Shown: positions 13,501 through 24,475 of the stretch, one piece after another
Position numbering within the stretch: the stretch's first letter is position 1
How the letters are laid out: each line of letters opens with the position of its first letter
Made by a program: the position numbers and the translations under genes
Notes under the pieces: generated by a model
Seen by the model: only the letters and a program-made list of their open reading frames with translations
The model's database searches: none
What the model was told of the DNA's origin: nothing
From: Carnegiea gigantea
Taxonomy: Eukaryota > Streptophyta > Magnoliopsida > Caryophyllales > Cactaceae
Assembly (NCBI GenBank): GCA_029747015.1
Contig: JAKOGI010000120.1
Location: 434,001-498,000 of the forward strand
Direction: 5' to 3'
DNA: 64,000 bases

Positions 13501-15085
13501 ATATGCTAAATACATGACCTGGGTAGATGACAACATTACTCGTAATGACTTTGCCGAAAAGATTTCTCTCTTTGAAGTCTCGTTTTAGCTCTTTTAGCCT
13601 TAAGTGAAATACTCGAGCAACAATGTCTGGTCGGTCATTCGCATATTGGCCTGGTTGTTGTGCTAGAGCTTCTTGGATTTCTGGCTAATTAGGATTGCAG
13701 GTGAATGTGATAAAAAAATTTGGATATCCCATTTGATTGCAGATGACCATTGCGTCCAAAAAATGTTGTCTCATATAACGTGGTCCACTTGTGAATGATG
13801 CAGGGAGTATTAGCCTTTTTTTTCACTGCATAAGCATCATTTTCACCAGCAGTGATAGCATCTTGTAAGCCGCTGTATAATTCTGCTCGTTGTGTGCTTT
13901 GGTGATTTTGATATATAATAACCTCCAAGTCTCAATCATAGCATAACAACCCACAATAAATTAAAGGAATAATCTGCCGCATCGAAGTAGAATGTTTCCT
14001 TCGTCAAGCCTACATTGTATGAGGAATACATAAAATTCTCTCATTGTCACCATTACTCGATTACTACTTAATCCCCCCACACATGGAATGTAAGTTGAAA
14101 AACTATCCGTTCCATAAGGAAATAGGAGTGGGTATTGAAGGAGCATGTACGATGGTTGCGTTTCATATACTCGCTGTAAATTTCCGCCGATTTTTCGAAT
14201 AATAATATCTCAATGCTCTTCACCTCCAATGTCACCCCCGACTATAAGAGCTGCAACTTCATCCGCTATGAGTAGTGTGTATTGTCTTCCAGGACGTGCT
14301 TTAATAATGCAAATACTTAAATTAATCACATCATCTGCCTCGAAGATATCACGTGCATTGCGAAAAACCTTCACATAAGGGTTCATAACATCAAGCATAT
14401 GTTGTAAAGCTTGTAATGTTCCCTTATTAACTCCACACACACTTTGTTGACCATTTAAAGCCCAGCATCTATTTCGCACTTCGTCATGTGTGTCATAGAT
14501 ATATAGCTGACCAAATTTGGGTCGCTGTCTTTCTGCAGGGAGTAATAAGCCAATTCAGTGGTAATTCTTTCCACTTATTCTGAAGGAGTAAGGACCAAGC
14601 CCATCCATTACAGAGTGGTCGATAGCTCAACCCATTGATGTGAATGATAATATGGAGCTATACATCCTTATATTATCAAGACAATTAGGTTGATTCAACA
14701 ATGTGTTTAGCACTGGAGGCGGTGGGGGCAATGATGGCAACATAATACGTCCACTTTGACAACATATTATGAATCGAGGTTATGACACACTACCTCTTAC
14801 AACTCTCTCATCCAACCACATGGTCGCTCAACAATGGCCACAAGAAACCAAAGTTCTTGTGAAATTCCAATGACTTAAGAACCTTCTTGCAGGTGGAGTA
14901 CTACATGCAATTGCTAGTTGAATTTCTCTAGATTGTGACTGATAGCATTCGCGTTCCGCAATGAATTGTAATTGTGTGTGATCTGAATTATGCCGAGTAA
15001 ATAGCTTCCATCTTGCGTTTTGTCAAGCAAGTCTAGCTCGAAGCCTATTTACAGTGCTCTCATCACTTCCACTTGGAGTTTCCAT
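10526..15085 (-). pseudogene. Helitron Rep/PIF1-helicase, full-length but with many stops
   Basis: The order is complete. The start is METPSGSDEST (15085), with a stop within 20 codons. A TMWLDERVVRGSVS block follows, then the Helitron-N region with GGDIGGEE and LQYPLLFPYGTD. The Rep part has EFQKRGLPHAHILL (HUH histidines present) and KYLHKYMHKKADR (two-Tyr motif YLHKY). The PIF1 helicase has Walker A GSGGTEKT, Walker B SLIIYDE, MVIFGGDFRQILPIV and the C-terminal GQLYIAISR. Stops interrupt it repeatedly, for example in CNPN*PEIQEAL where Trp is expected, and the 11.0-11.3 kb part is badly decayed. Walker A has Glu where the family has Gly before the Lys. It once nicked and unwound DNA for transposition and is now dead. 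Confidence 0.9.
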
Positions 15086-15222
15086 CACTACTTCAGAAAA
15101 ATTATGTGCTTTATTAGGTAAAAGTTCATCATTTTATTGTTTAGTGAAGCAGATCTAGTTACATATATAGATTATTTAGTAACATATTTTCCCCTATACA
15201 ACATGATTGTGTATAGATTTTT

Positions 15223-15855
15223 GAAGGAATTTCAGGAGTGTCACAAAATTTGCTAATGTAAAGGATGTTTGTGATTTGCTTGGTCTATAAATGTATCTAA
15301 CTGTTTGTCAACATGTGACTCCCACAATATGATTGTGTATAGAAGTTTTCTCGATTTCATGCTCTTTTAGGTTTCATTGTGTTGTACATTATTTTTGGTG
15401 AATTTAATATTTAGGAAATGAACTATGCAAAATATTAAGAATTTGACGAAAAACGTGTATTGGGGGTGTGGGATAAAATCAAAGGAAAGTTAGACTATCT
15501 TTTGTTTGACAAAGGACTTATTATTCATTGAAGGAATTTTAGGAGTGTCACAAAGTTTGATAATGTAAAAGGTGTATTTAATTTGATTTGTATGTAAATG
15601 TATCTCATTGTTTGCTAAAATATGACTCCCATAGTATGATTTTGTATGGAATTTTCCTCGATTTCATGCTCTTTTTTGTTCCATTGTGTTGTACATTATG
15701 TTTTGTGTATATAATAGTTAGGAAATGAACTATGCAAATTATTGAGAATACTGTCTCTTGTTTCACAAATGACTTATTATTCATTAAAGGAATTTTAGGA
15801 GTGTCACAAAGTTTGATAATGTAAAGGGTGTTTTTAATTTGCTTGATATGTAAGC
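15223..15855. repeat. Three direct copies of a unit of about 256-307 bp
   Basis: Copies begin at 15223, 15530 and 15786, each opening with a (g/a)aaggaattt-aggagtgtcac block. The first two also share the ctcgatttcatgctctttt and gttaggaaatgaactatgc-like blocks. The third is truncated. The array sits just upstream of the Rep/helicase start, inside the Helitron. No coding potential is visible. Confidence 0.75.
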
Positions 15856-16651
15856 ATAAATACTGTAAGTAAACAATTTTTAGTGACCAAACACGTGGTA
15901 TAGTAATTATGTACATATATTATTTACATTAAGTATAGTAATTACTAATAATATACATATATTATTTACATCGTGAATATTGTGATAATGTTTGTACGTG
16001 GAATTATTATTCTCTTTAGTATTGACTTTTAGGTATTCCATCTTAACCAAAGGTATGTATCGTATGTATATCAAATCTTGGTTCTAATTTATATGGAGAT
16101 GTACACAATGGGTAATCTCTATAGAGGGGTGGAAGTTCCTGTGCTAATATCGATGTCTTTTTTGTGGCGCATACCATATGTCATATATTGGTAACAAATA
16201 TGTACATAATAGTACCCAAAATATTAACAAACAATATGTGCATATTATTCTCACAAGAAAATTTTAAAGCAATGGAATAGAAACAAAGAATGATACGCGA
16301 ATGTAATGAATATAGTACTATGACACACTAACCTCAACAAATATCAATATCAAGGGCAAGCCTGCGAGAAATGACTGCAAATGAAGAATAGGCAAGAAAA
16401 TTAGTTGGCTCGCTTATTCTGTATTGGGAGTAGACTATAGACTAAGAATTAAAAGCGAACATCTTATAGTGGAAAAGTTTGGATATGTGGTGGATGATTT
16501 GCTGCAATGTCTTTTATGATGTATGGATTGAGGTTATGAAGGTTTAGTGCACATTATAAATAGAAAATATAATTATACCCAAAAAATGGGAAATTTTAAA
16601 TGTATTTACATTTGAAGTACAAACTACCGCACATGTAAAGCATCAGAATTT
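15856..16651. other. AT-rich Helitron interior, no gene seen
   Basis: TA-rich DNA with short ttatttacat-type repeats at 15910-15975. No coding or RNA signature was seen on either strand. Confidence 0.4.
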
Positions 16652-17192
16652 GAAAGTATTTAGTGGTAATCACTAAGCTATTTATTAAAAAAATTACACC
16701 CCACCATGCGTAGAATTTTCTCTTGAAAAGGAAATGAATGAAAATTATGATGATTAAAAACAATTTATTCATGCTATAGTTAGTGCAACATAAAACTATA
16801 CTAAAATGAATCAAATATTGCCATATTAAGCTATAAATTATTGGCTTACTTAATTAAACAAAAATAAAGAAGTTGCTTAAAAAATTAATAAATATTAGTT
16901 TCATGAGGTCATTTTTGAATAGTTGAATAATTTAAGTGACTTATGTATTGTTTTGGACAATTTTATGTAATTTTAATGCAATTTTTACTTAGAAAAGTTT
17001 CATGATAGGTTTTGGATCATTGGAAGTATTTAGCGGTAATGACTAAGCTATTAAAAAAGAAAAATTAAACCCCACCATGCATAGATTTTTCTCTTGAAAA
17101 GAAAATGATTGAAAATTATGATGAGTAGAAACAATTTATTCATGCTATATTTAGCTTAGCATAAAACTATACTAAAATGAATCAAATAATGC
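16652..17192. repeat. Pair of direct repeats of about 170 bp, 370 bp apart
   Basis: 16652-16822 and 17022-17192 share aagtatttag(t/c)ggtaat, the accccaccatgc block, ttctcttgaaaag and the cataaaactatactaaaat block, with scattered substitutions. Order and orientation are the same. The unit is AT-rich and non-coding. Confidence 0.7.
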
Positions 17193-19813
17193 AACTTAAT
17201 AATCCAAACTTCAAAAGGAGTTAGGGCTTTGAACCTTTCAATAATCTAGGGTCATTTTATATTGGACTTTTTAGGCAAATTCAAATGATAGTGGGCCTCA
17301 AAAATACAAATACATAAAATTCAAATCCACTGAAAGCATTTAAAAGTCGACATAATTTTAAAATATAATGTACTCCCTATACAGCTGGAAGTAAATATCT
17401 ACAAAGTTGATAGGGTTGTGGATTATTAGAGTTCAAATTTTTCAAAATTTGAATTATTTACATCTAACAATCCATACCGTCATGGTGGGAGGAAGTCACC
17501 CTCCCCCGAAACAATGGTAAAGGAGTGATGAAATTTTAAGATAAGATTAATAAAATATAAACAGTTATCCATATACTTATAAACGCAATCACACATAGCC
17601 TAGCCTGATTAATACAAAAATATGTTCAAAATTTCTCACATTTGATTTGATGTTGGGTATTTTCATGCAAATTGAACAAACAGAGAAAATAGTAGAAAGG
17701 CTGTCAATTTATTACCGTTGGGTCGTCCAACGGATACACTTTCGCAAGACCTAAGACCACCCAGGTTACGTAGTCGAACAATCGAGCTCTCGCATTTTCC
17801 TTTTTTTGGATCCATGCCCAAAACGCATCGCGTGATTCATAACAATCAAATAAAATGCTGTGTTTTTTGTGCAAAACAAACAAACAAACAAAAAAAGAAC
17901 ATGGGATGAAACGCACAGGAATTCAGTGAAATCAATCACACATGCCTCGACCATCATTCCGTGCACTGTAAACCACTCAAGAACGTATGTGGAACACAAC
18001 TTCCACTTTTGCTATGTGTTTGGTCCGGGGGAGGGTGGTATTACATTTTATTGGGCCCAACCACCCAAGTACAAAAATGAAAACCTACTTGTATGCCCAA
18101 CAGTATAATGACTCCCTACTAAGACTCCCCCCTCGCATATGGCTTTTGGTCTAATAATTCAATGTTTGGAAATTATGTATTAAAATGATCAAAGCTAAGT
18201 GCGTCGTCATCATAGTGATCCAACTCATCCAAGTGCATAAATATTTAACCAAAAGATATTCAAAGGATAGAAAAGAGTAATCTATCTGCCCAAACTCATT
18301 ACGATTAAATCAAATGAAAATGTTACGTTTGGTAGTCAACGTAAAACCAATAATCAAAATCAAAATATTAAATTAAAACTGAAGGGATGAAGAAATAGAA
18401 TATCCACCCCTTTAATATAGCCATTGCTAACATATACATACATGTTTACCTAAAATAATATAGTAAGCACTAACACTAAAAACCATCTGCTGATCTACTT
18501 GTTTATATACCTAGAGGTTGATGTAAAAGCCAGACAATTTACAAAAATACTACTTAATAAGCTTTAATTGAAATTAGTAAAAAGTACCAAGCCAACTAAG
18601 GCCTTAAAAAATCATCTAACAGTAGACATTTGCATCGTTGAACACTTAGATCTATCAATCGGACACTTACATCAGCATGTGAAATAAATGAATCAAACAC
18701 CAAAGCCCCAAATTTGTCACAAACTAACATAGTTGAAACTAATAACTCATCACTCAAAACTCAAAACAAATACAATCTAACCAACCATTAGGAATGTTAA
18801 TGAAGTAGGCAGATTCCTTTTTTTTTAATTTTTTTATGTAGAACTGAGTTCAACTTTACACATAGAGACCTCGCATCCTTTGCTCACATATGGAAAAGCA
18901 TACGCAAAAAAGATGAAAGAAGCAAAAATAGGCCAACAAATCCAAGCAAAACTGAGAAACCTATAAAACGAAATAATTTTGAAATTAACAAAATTTAAAA
19001 ACTATAATTTCTCTGTGTTATATAATCATCATAATTTTCTTTCTGTTTATTATATAATTTATTTGTATTATACCTTTTTTAAAAAAAAATCTGTGTATTA
19101 CATAATCACAAATTAATTTAAAAATTGTGAACCACATAAATAATAATGAGACCCTTGGATTCTCATGGCGTGCATTTGATCTAGGATCCACATAAATTTG
19201 TGGAAGTGCCAGGGAAAATTACTAGTCTACCATTGTTAGAAGAGGTTGCCTTGCACGACAATGAACAAAACAATGAAGTGAACTTAGACCACCATGCTTG
19301 AAATGAAAACCAATGCTAGCCAGACATTAGTCCGTCACCCAGAAAATCTGCCCCCCCAAAAAAAGGACCCTCTACATTTCTTGAAGACTTGAGCCAAGTC
19401 AGGAAGTCACCTTGTTGCTGCACAATTATTCCTATACTCATAGCATTTCCATCTTAGTGAATAACATCAAGTCATCAATAGGCCGGACTAATCAGTTAAT
19501 TCCTAGCCTAAACCTAAGGTATGTTGGTTTGAACTCCTCATTGCACCCCTCAAGTATCCAACCCAGAGTCCCAGATGCTTAGTATACATGGTGTCGACAA
19601 TTGAGATTTCATTATAGCCAAAAACCAGTAAAGTTTCCATAAGATGAATAGTCCAATGCCTACACACATCAATGTCAAACCTTTGTAGCCAAGTCTGAGT
19701 AACACAAAACCTCAGTTTGTGCTTTCTACAAATCAATAAATGAACAACCACTTTTCTCACACGGTTTTGAATCAGCTACCATTCTCCATTCATGACAAAA
19801 AACATACTACACC
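17193..19813. other. Helitron interior without a recognised gene
   Basis: AT-rich DNA. Minus-strand frames at 17704-17999 and 19503-19760 are open for 70-85 codons. The latter includes ETLLVFGYNEISIVDTMYTK, which looks more protein-like than its surroundings and may be a captured exon, but I recognise no family. No splice-consistent gene can be built. Confidence 0.35.
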
Positions 19814-20930
19814 AGGAAGTAAACCAGAAGTAAATTGCTATTAGGGGTGCTCAAAGTCGGTTAACCGGACTTTCGGTTAACCGAAAACCGGTTAACCGTT
19901 TTTTCGGTTCGGGAAAAATGTGAACCGTGAACCGAACCGAAATTACCGGTTAACCGGAAATCGGTTAACCGAAAAAATCGGTTCGACAAAAAGCCGAACC
20001 GTAAACCAAACCGAACCGAAAATCCGGTTAACTGGAATTTCGGTTCGGTTAACCGAAATTTCGGTTCGGTTTACGGTTAACCGAACCCCATACACCTAAA
20101 TTTACATTTTTTTTTTTGGTTTAGAAATTTAATTATTATTTAATATTTACTATTTATCTGCTGCCATTTAAAAAAAAAACATTCGGTTCGGATCGGTTAA
20201 CCGCGGTTAACCGAAAAATCTTCCTCCTCGAACCGAAACCGAACCGTGAACCGGGGAACAAAATCGGTTCGGTTAACTGAACCGAAAATTTCATAAAATT
20301 CGATCCGGTTAACCGATTTTTCGGTTCGGTTTTTCTGGTTTTGCGGTTCGGTTTTCGGTTTCGGTTTTTTTTGCTCACCCCTAATGCTAATCTAAACTGA
20401 TGAGAGCTCATCAAAAAGTTACAAAAATGCAAATCTCCTAAACTTGGCTGGTCCAGTCATCCAAGTCCCAATGTAATGCTCAAGCAACCCCATCCTCACC
20501 ACCCCCTAAGGAAAAAAAAGAAACAGAAAAGGGACCCATTTCAATTCCCTCAAAAGGGAATAAATTGAAGCCCTTACAAATAAACCATTTCCCCTTAAAA
20601 CATAACCCAGAATCAAGGAATTTACAGAATAATCAAACTCAAATAGTCAACAGGAAGTAAACTGCTATATTCTAAACTGAGAGCTCATCAAAAAGTTACA
20701 AAAATACAAATCTCCTAAACTTGGCTGGTCCTAGTTCATCCAAAGTCCCACTGCAAATGCTCAAACAACCCCATCCCCCCACCCCCTAAAGAAAAAAAGA
20801 AAAAAGAAAAGGTGACCCATTTCAATTCCCTCAAAAGGGAATAAATTGAAGCCCAGCAAATAACCGTTTCCCTCAAAAGTTCAAACCCAGAATCAAGAAT
20901 TCGTAGAATTAATCAAATCAAATAATCAAC
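19814..20930. repeat. Tandem duplication (about 280-296 bp unit), left copy split by a hAT element
   Basis: Copy 1 (19814-20651, 296 bp without the insertion) and copy 2 (20652-20930) both start with aggaagtaaac. They share gagctcatcaaaaagttac, cctaaacttggctggtc, ccctcaaaagggaataaatt and cccagaatcaag. Copy 2 reads continuously through the site at which copy 1 carries the hAT element. Confidence 0.85.
19842..20383. mobile_element. Non-autonomous hAT-like element, 542 bp, rich in GGTTAACCG motifs
   Basis: Ends are TAGGGGTGCTCAAA on the left and, reverse-complemented, TAGGGGTGAGCAAA on the right. The subterminal parts are packed with cggttaaccg and aaccgaaccg in both orientations, typical of plant hAT elements with repeated transposase-binding sites. 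Flanks attgctat and atgctaat resemble a decayed 8 bp target duplication. There is no transposase; the 92-codon frame through it is repeat translation. Confidence 0.82.
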
Positions 20931-21030
20931 ATCAAAAGCAAAAAGCATCAAACAAAACCCCATCCCAATAGGTTTTTACATCAATAATTAGCCTAGTGCG
21001 AATATACCACAAATTCTGGAAGACCAATAC

Positions 21031-22092
21031 CTAATGTTGGAGGAGATTGAGGTGGGAATACAGGTTCAAGAAGATTAGTTCCAATGTATCCTGCAACAAA
21101 AAAATACAAAATATCATACAATGACTAAAATTGACAAATTTACCTAGGAAGATCCACAAATTTTTACATGATTGACAATGCATAAATCCAAAAGTGTAAG
21201 GTTTTTTCCAATGTGATTATGTGTACTTAGAAAGATCAGAACGCTTGAAAAATATGTGTTTTATAACCCAATTGATGAGTTGCATATGGTGTAGGAGATG
21301 GAAGAGGGGGTTGACAGTTTTGTGAGAACCAAAAACAATGCCGTATGAGGAGAAAACAGTGAGCTGCGAGCGATTACTATTTTGTGAGTGAGTAGGGGTG
21401 ATGTGGGCGGCAAGTTGTAGGTGCGTAGGAGTCTAGTGGATATAATATCATATTTATTTTAAAAAAAATAAATTCAATTATATATTATGTTGAACCGCAT
21501 AAAAAAGAATGAAAACCCTCTTCATGTTAGTTTTAGATTTCACAGACTAAAATTCTTAAGAATCTAAAAAGATAAAACGAATCCTTACCTTGGCTACAGG
21601 GCCCATCATGATACCAATATCATAATCTGGTGTAAAGTGAGATCTAAACAACCCAAAGGTCCTCTTGGCAATAGGGCCAGGCTTAAGGTTCTCCGGCCAC
21701 GATCTGGACATCGATGAAGCCCAAGGTCTTCATGGCAGAGAAGGTGGTCCAAGAGCCAAGCAAATGGGTTCTAGCAGGTAATCTTGGTCACTGGGTTAAG
21801 CTTGCCACAAACTTGGCCGCCATTTAATCACTGGTTCCTGAAGCTCGGGGGCTTCTTGGAGGAGAGAGATTGAAATACAACATTCAACTTAATTATTTTT
21901 AAATAAAGATTAACCAAAATAAATCAACAAATACCTTTCTCTTGAAAATGAAAACCCCCCTCCCAATTTTCCCCAATTTTCTTCCTCCTCTTTTTCATCT
22001 TTTGCTATGTTCTCTGACTGTCCAACTACTGTTCCAAACGCAGCGCCAGGTCCTCCTCCGGGGCTTTCACTGGGCGAATTCACAGAGCACAT
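21031..22092 (-). pseudogene. Exon-like fragments, possibly captured from a host gene
   Basis: Three pieces look like exons on the Helitron strand. 21935-22092 starts MCSVNSPSESPGGGPGAAFG behind a leader-like CTCTCCTAGGGTTTC and ends at a GT donor. 21589-21711 reads SWPENLKPGPIAKRTFGLF onward to MMGPVAK and ends at AAG/GTAAGG. 21031-21090 lies between TTGCAG and GTATTG and can read YIGTNLLEPVFPPQSPPTL. I do not recognise the parent gene and have not shown that the three join in frame. Position between the Helitron 5' end and its Rep gene, on the same strand, is where captured fragments are usually found. Confidence 0.4.
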
Positions 22093-22787
22093 CCAAAATT
22101 CAAATAGTTCTAGTCACACTTAAAATTCCCCATTCAAAAATTGAAACCCTAGGAGAGAGAAAATTGGAGTAGTGAGTAACTGAATCGACAACAGGTAAGT
22201 TTCTCCAATCCTCAAATTAAATTCGATCATCCATGTTTTCCGGATGCAATTTGCCTGGTTGGACCTGTATTCGGTGTCCGCCAGGGGAGTTTACAAAATA
22301 TGGGCATCGTAGTGGACATGCTGCTACTTAATATGTCTTTGTGTTCTATGTTCTTGTTGCACATCTGATATGCTCTTGGAGGAGAGAGATTGAAAGCCAG
22401 ATGTTACTACCGCCATATTCGCACCTTATCTGCACTCTTCTACCGGGGATTTGAAAATACCAAAACATTGGACCCCATAAAAAAGAAGGAAAACCCAGAA
22501 AATATAACAACAAATAACAAAAACGCATAAATCAACTTCAGCAATGAAGGGTATAGAAGTAAATTGGGTGAGCCTGTAGGAGAGCTTTGATAAAATAAAT
22601 AAGCAACTAGAAAAGGTCATGCGTGTTGCTGAGATTGGTAGATCGGGTGTGCTCTACCGTGGATCTGGAAATCACCAAAGCATTGAACCCCATAACCCAA
22701 AAATGAAAACGCAAGAAAAGGGATGAACAACTACTAACAAAAACCCAGAAATTAAGGTATAAAAGAAAAGGGTAGCAATGGGAAGGC
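22093..22787. other. Helitron interior, low-complexity and leader-like sequence
   Basis: There is no gene. A 20 bp block, cttggaggagagagattgaa, at about 21853 recurs near 22375. A block around accccata-aaaa-gaaaac recurs at about 22475 and 22685, so small segmental duplications reach into this part. Confidence 0.35.
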
Positions 22788-23085
22788 CATAAATGGAGAT
22801 CTGTGGAGACAGGGAGAGAGACGACAAGCATGTTGGCCAATTTTAGAGTCATTCTTGTCTGGGTACAGTGAGCACAGATAGAGGGGCGGGGGGAGAGAGA
22901 GAGAAGAAGAGAGGTGTGTGGAAGTTTCTGGGTGAGTTCATAAATGGAGATCTGTGGAGACAGGGAGAGAGACCACAAGCATGTTGGCCGTTTTTAGAGG
23001 CATTCTTTTCTGGGTACGGTGAGGACAGATAGAGAGGCAGGGGGCAGAGAGAGAGAGAGAAGAAGAGAGGTGTGTGGAAGTTTCT
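22788..23085. repeat. Tandem duplication, period 151 bp, near the Helitron 5' end
   Basis: Copies at 22788-22929 and 22939-23085 share cataaatggagatctgtgg, the acaagcatgttggcc block, the gagagaga tract and tgtgtggaagtttct, with few differences. Minus-strand open frames rich in Ser/Leu through here are produced by the repeat. Confidence 0.85.
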
Positions 23086-23239
23086 AAGTACATGGGTAGT
23101 ACGTGGGTAGGTAGAGGCATTGGAGTGATTAATTTATTTGTAGTTGAGATGTTGAAATTAACGGCTGCTGTTTATTATTATGTAAATTGGATGGCTGAAA
23201 AGTTCAAATTAATGAGAATTTAGAAAACGGTAGTTATTA

Positions 23240-23271
23240 AAAGATTAGTATTATGTATTAGTATAGATAGA
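23240..23271 (-). other. Helitron 5' terminus
   Basis: On the minus strand the element starts TCTATCTATACTAATACATA directly after an A. TC start, TATACTA core and the AT-rich start followed by a short ACCGTTTTC block are typical of plant Helitron 5' ends. Confidence 0.65.
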
Positions 23272-23989
23272 TTCCATTTTCAGCCCAACCGTTCTAGCCC
23301 AAACTCCTTGGATCATTACGTTGGACTCGGCCATGTCTTGTTCACATTTTGCTAGATTTGTGCTTTGCCATGTAGTTGCCATTTGTTTGGCCCAAGTTCA
23401 TTGCCTTTAGTCCTGCTTTATGCACTTCAACTCATTTAGCCCACCAGCTTTTTATTTGCTTGAATGCTTTGCCCAGGTTGTCTTCACGTCTTTGCCGTGC
23501 ATGATGCTTTAGGAGACTACCACGGAGGGTTCGTGGCTTGTCCCACGAACCATGGTATGCATGTGGCTATTGGGCTGCTCCGTTTTATTGACGATTCTTC
23601 CATTCGGCTGAGGATTATTCAACTTATTTATGCATCATTATCATCTTTTTTTGTAAGTCTTTATTTGGATGATTTATTGGCTTGGTTTTTTATCTTCTCT
23701 TCCTTGATTGTGGGAGTTTCAAACGAGGTGCATGACTTCTATAAATGCGGCATTTTAGTGGGCAATTTTGTGAGCATATTAGGTGGTATTCGGGGTTGCC
23801 TCTTGGCGCATCCTTTGTGGCCAATTTTTATCATGAGGCGTTTAGAGTCTCCACGACTCCACACCTCTTCTATTCCATTTTTTATGTTGAGCAAGAGTTA
23901 TGAGAATTTTATTTTTGATATTGTTAATGGTTTAAGATTATTACTCTCTTTGTATTGATCTCGTTTGGCTCACCACCTGAATTCGTTTT
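23272..23989. other. Flank right of the Helitron, unassigned
   Basis: The plus strand is open from 23464 to 23958 (164 codons), but composition is loose and no family is recognised. It adjoins LTR-like sequence to the right and may be retrotransposon debris. Confidence 0.3.
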
Positions 23990-24130
23990 GTACTTTCACC
24001 ATTATAGTCGATTTTGTGCTATCGCTATTACCCGTGGTTTTCTCCCTATTTGAGTTTATGTGTAAAAAATCTTCTGTGATCTTTATCATTTTGTTGATCT
24101 TGGTTAATATATCGAATATCCACATCCTTC
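23990..24130 (+). repeat. Possible copia LTR-like fragment
   Basis: The stretch contains ttttgtgctatcgctatta, cccgtggttttctcccta and a degraded cac-gtaaaaatctt-tgtgat block. Together these resemble the R-U5 part of plant copia LTRs. No paired LTR or primer-binding site was found. Confidence 0.35.
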
Positions 24131-24299
24131 TATCAAATATGTATTCAGTGATCAATAATTTACACATCAAAGTAGTGGGTTCTATCAAATTAAGTCATGA
24201 CATTTCTTGGCATCTATGTCAACAATCAACATAAAAAGAAAAAAGATTCAGTGAATCAAAAGGCATTCACTTTAGTTTTGAAGTATAGGGGCATTCTCA

Positions 24300-24475
24300 A
24301 CTCTCTAAGGGTAGGTTCGTTTCAGCAGTTGCAGGGAGTAGTTGAGAGCAGTTGTGAGCAATTAGGTACAGTTATGAGCAATTGGGAGGCCGTTGAACTA
24401 GCATTTGTAAAATAATGTGAGCAGTTATGAACAGTTGGAAGCGGTTGGGTATAGGTGAGAGCGCGCTACAAGGTT
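24300..24475 (+). repeat. Short-period degenerate repeat of (a)gcagttg(t)gagcaatt
   Basis: gagcagttgtgagcaatt, gttatgagcaattggg and gagcagttatgaacagtt follow each other with loose spacing. This may be the subterminal part of a small DNA transposon; termini were not resolved. Confidence 0.4.

Larger units (their letters stand above)
7951..23271 (-). mobile_element. Candidate 15.3 kb Helitron with captured sequence and a nested hAT
   Basis: Read on the minus strand the element begins TCTATCTATACTAATA (23271 downwards), the usual plant Helitron 5' end, preceded by A. It ends in CTAG (7954-7951) followed by T, with the hairpin CCGTGTATAGTACGG about 9 bases before CTAG. That fits insertion between A and T without target duplication. 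All Rep/helicase and RPA-like sequence in the window lies inside, on the same strand. The part between the 5' end and the Rep gene holds exon-like fragments, tandem repeats and a hAT insertion. The pairing of these two ends is inferred; nested or adjacent Helitrons remain possible. Confidence 0.68.

Noticed and set aside
16420..16450. Alternative Helitron 5' end near gactatagactaag
   Set aside because: No TC start after A in the right orientation, and sequence further right continues without a boundary.
19842..20383. Satellite array from the cggttaaccg motifs
   Set aside because: Motifs occur in both orientations between terminal inverted repeats, which fits a hAT element rather than head-to-tail satellite.
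22607..23120. Minus-strand Ser/Leu-rich frames as secreted proteins
   Set aside because: Both are translations of the 151 bp tandem duplication and its GA tract.
23464..24234. Plus-strand frames of 164 and 89 codons as a membrane protein
   Set aside because: Hydrophobic composition comes from T-rich DNA, no family match, and the second overlaps LTR-like sequence.
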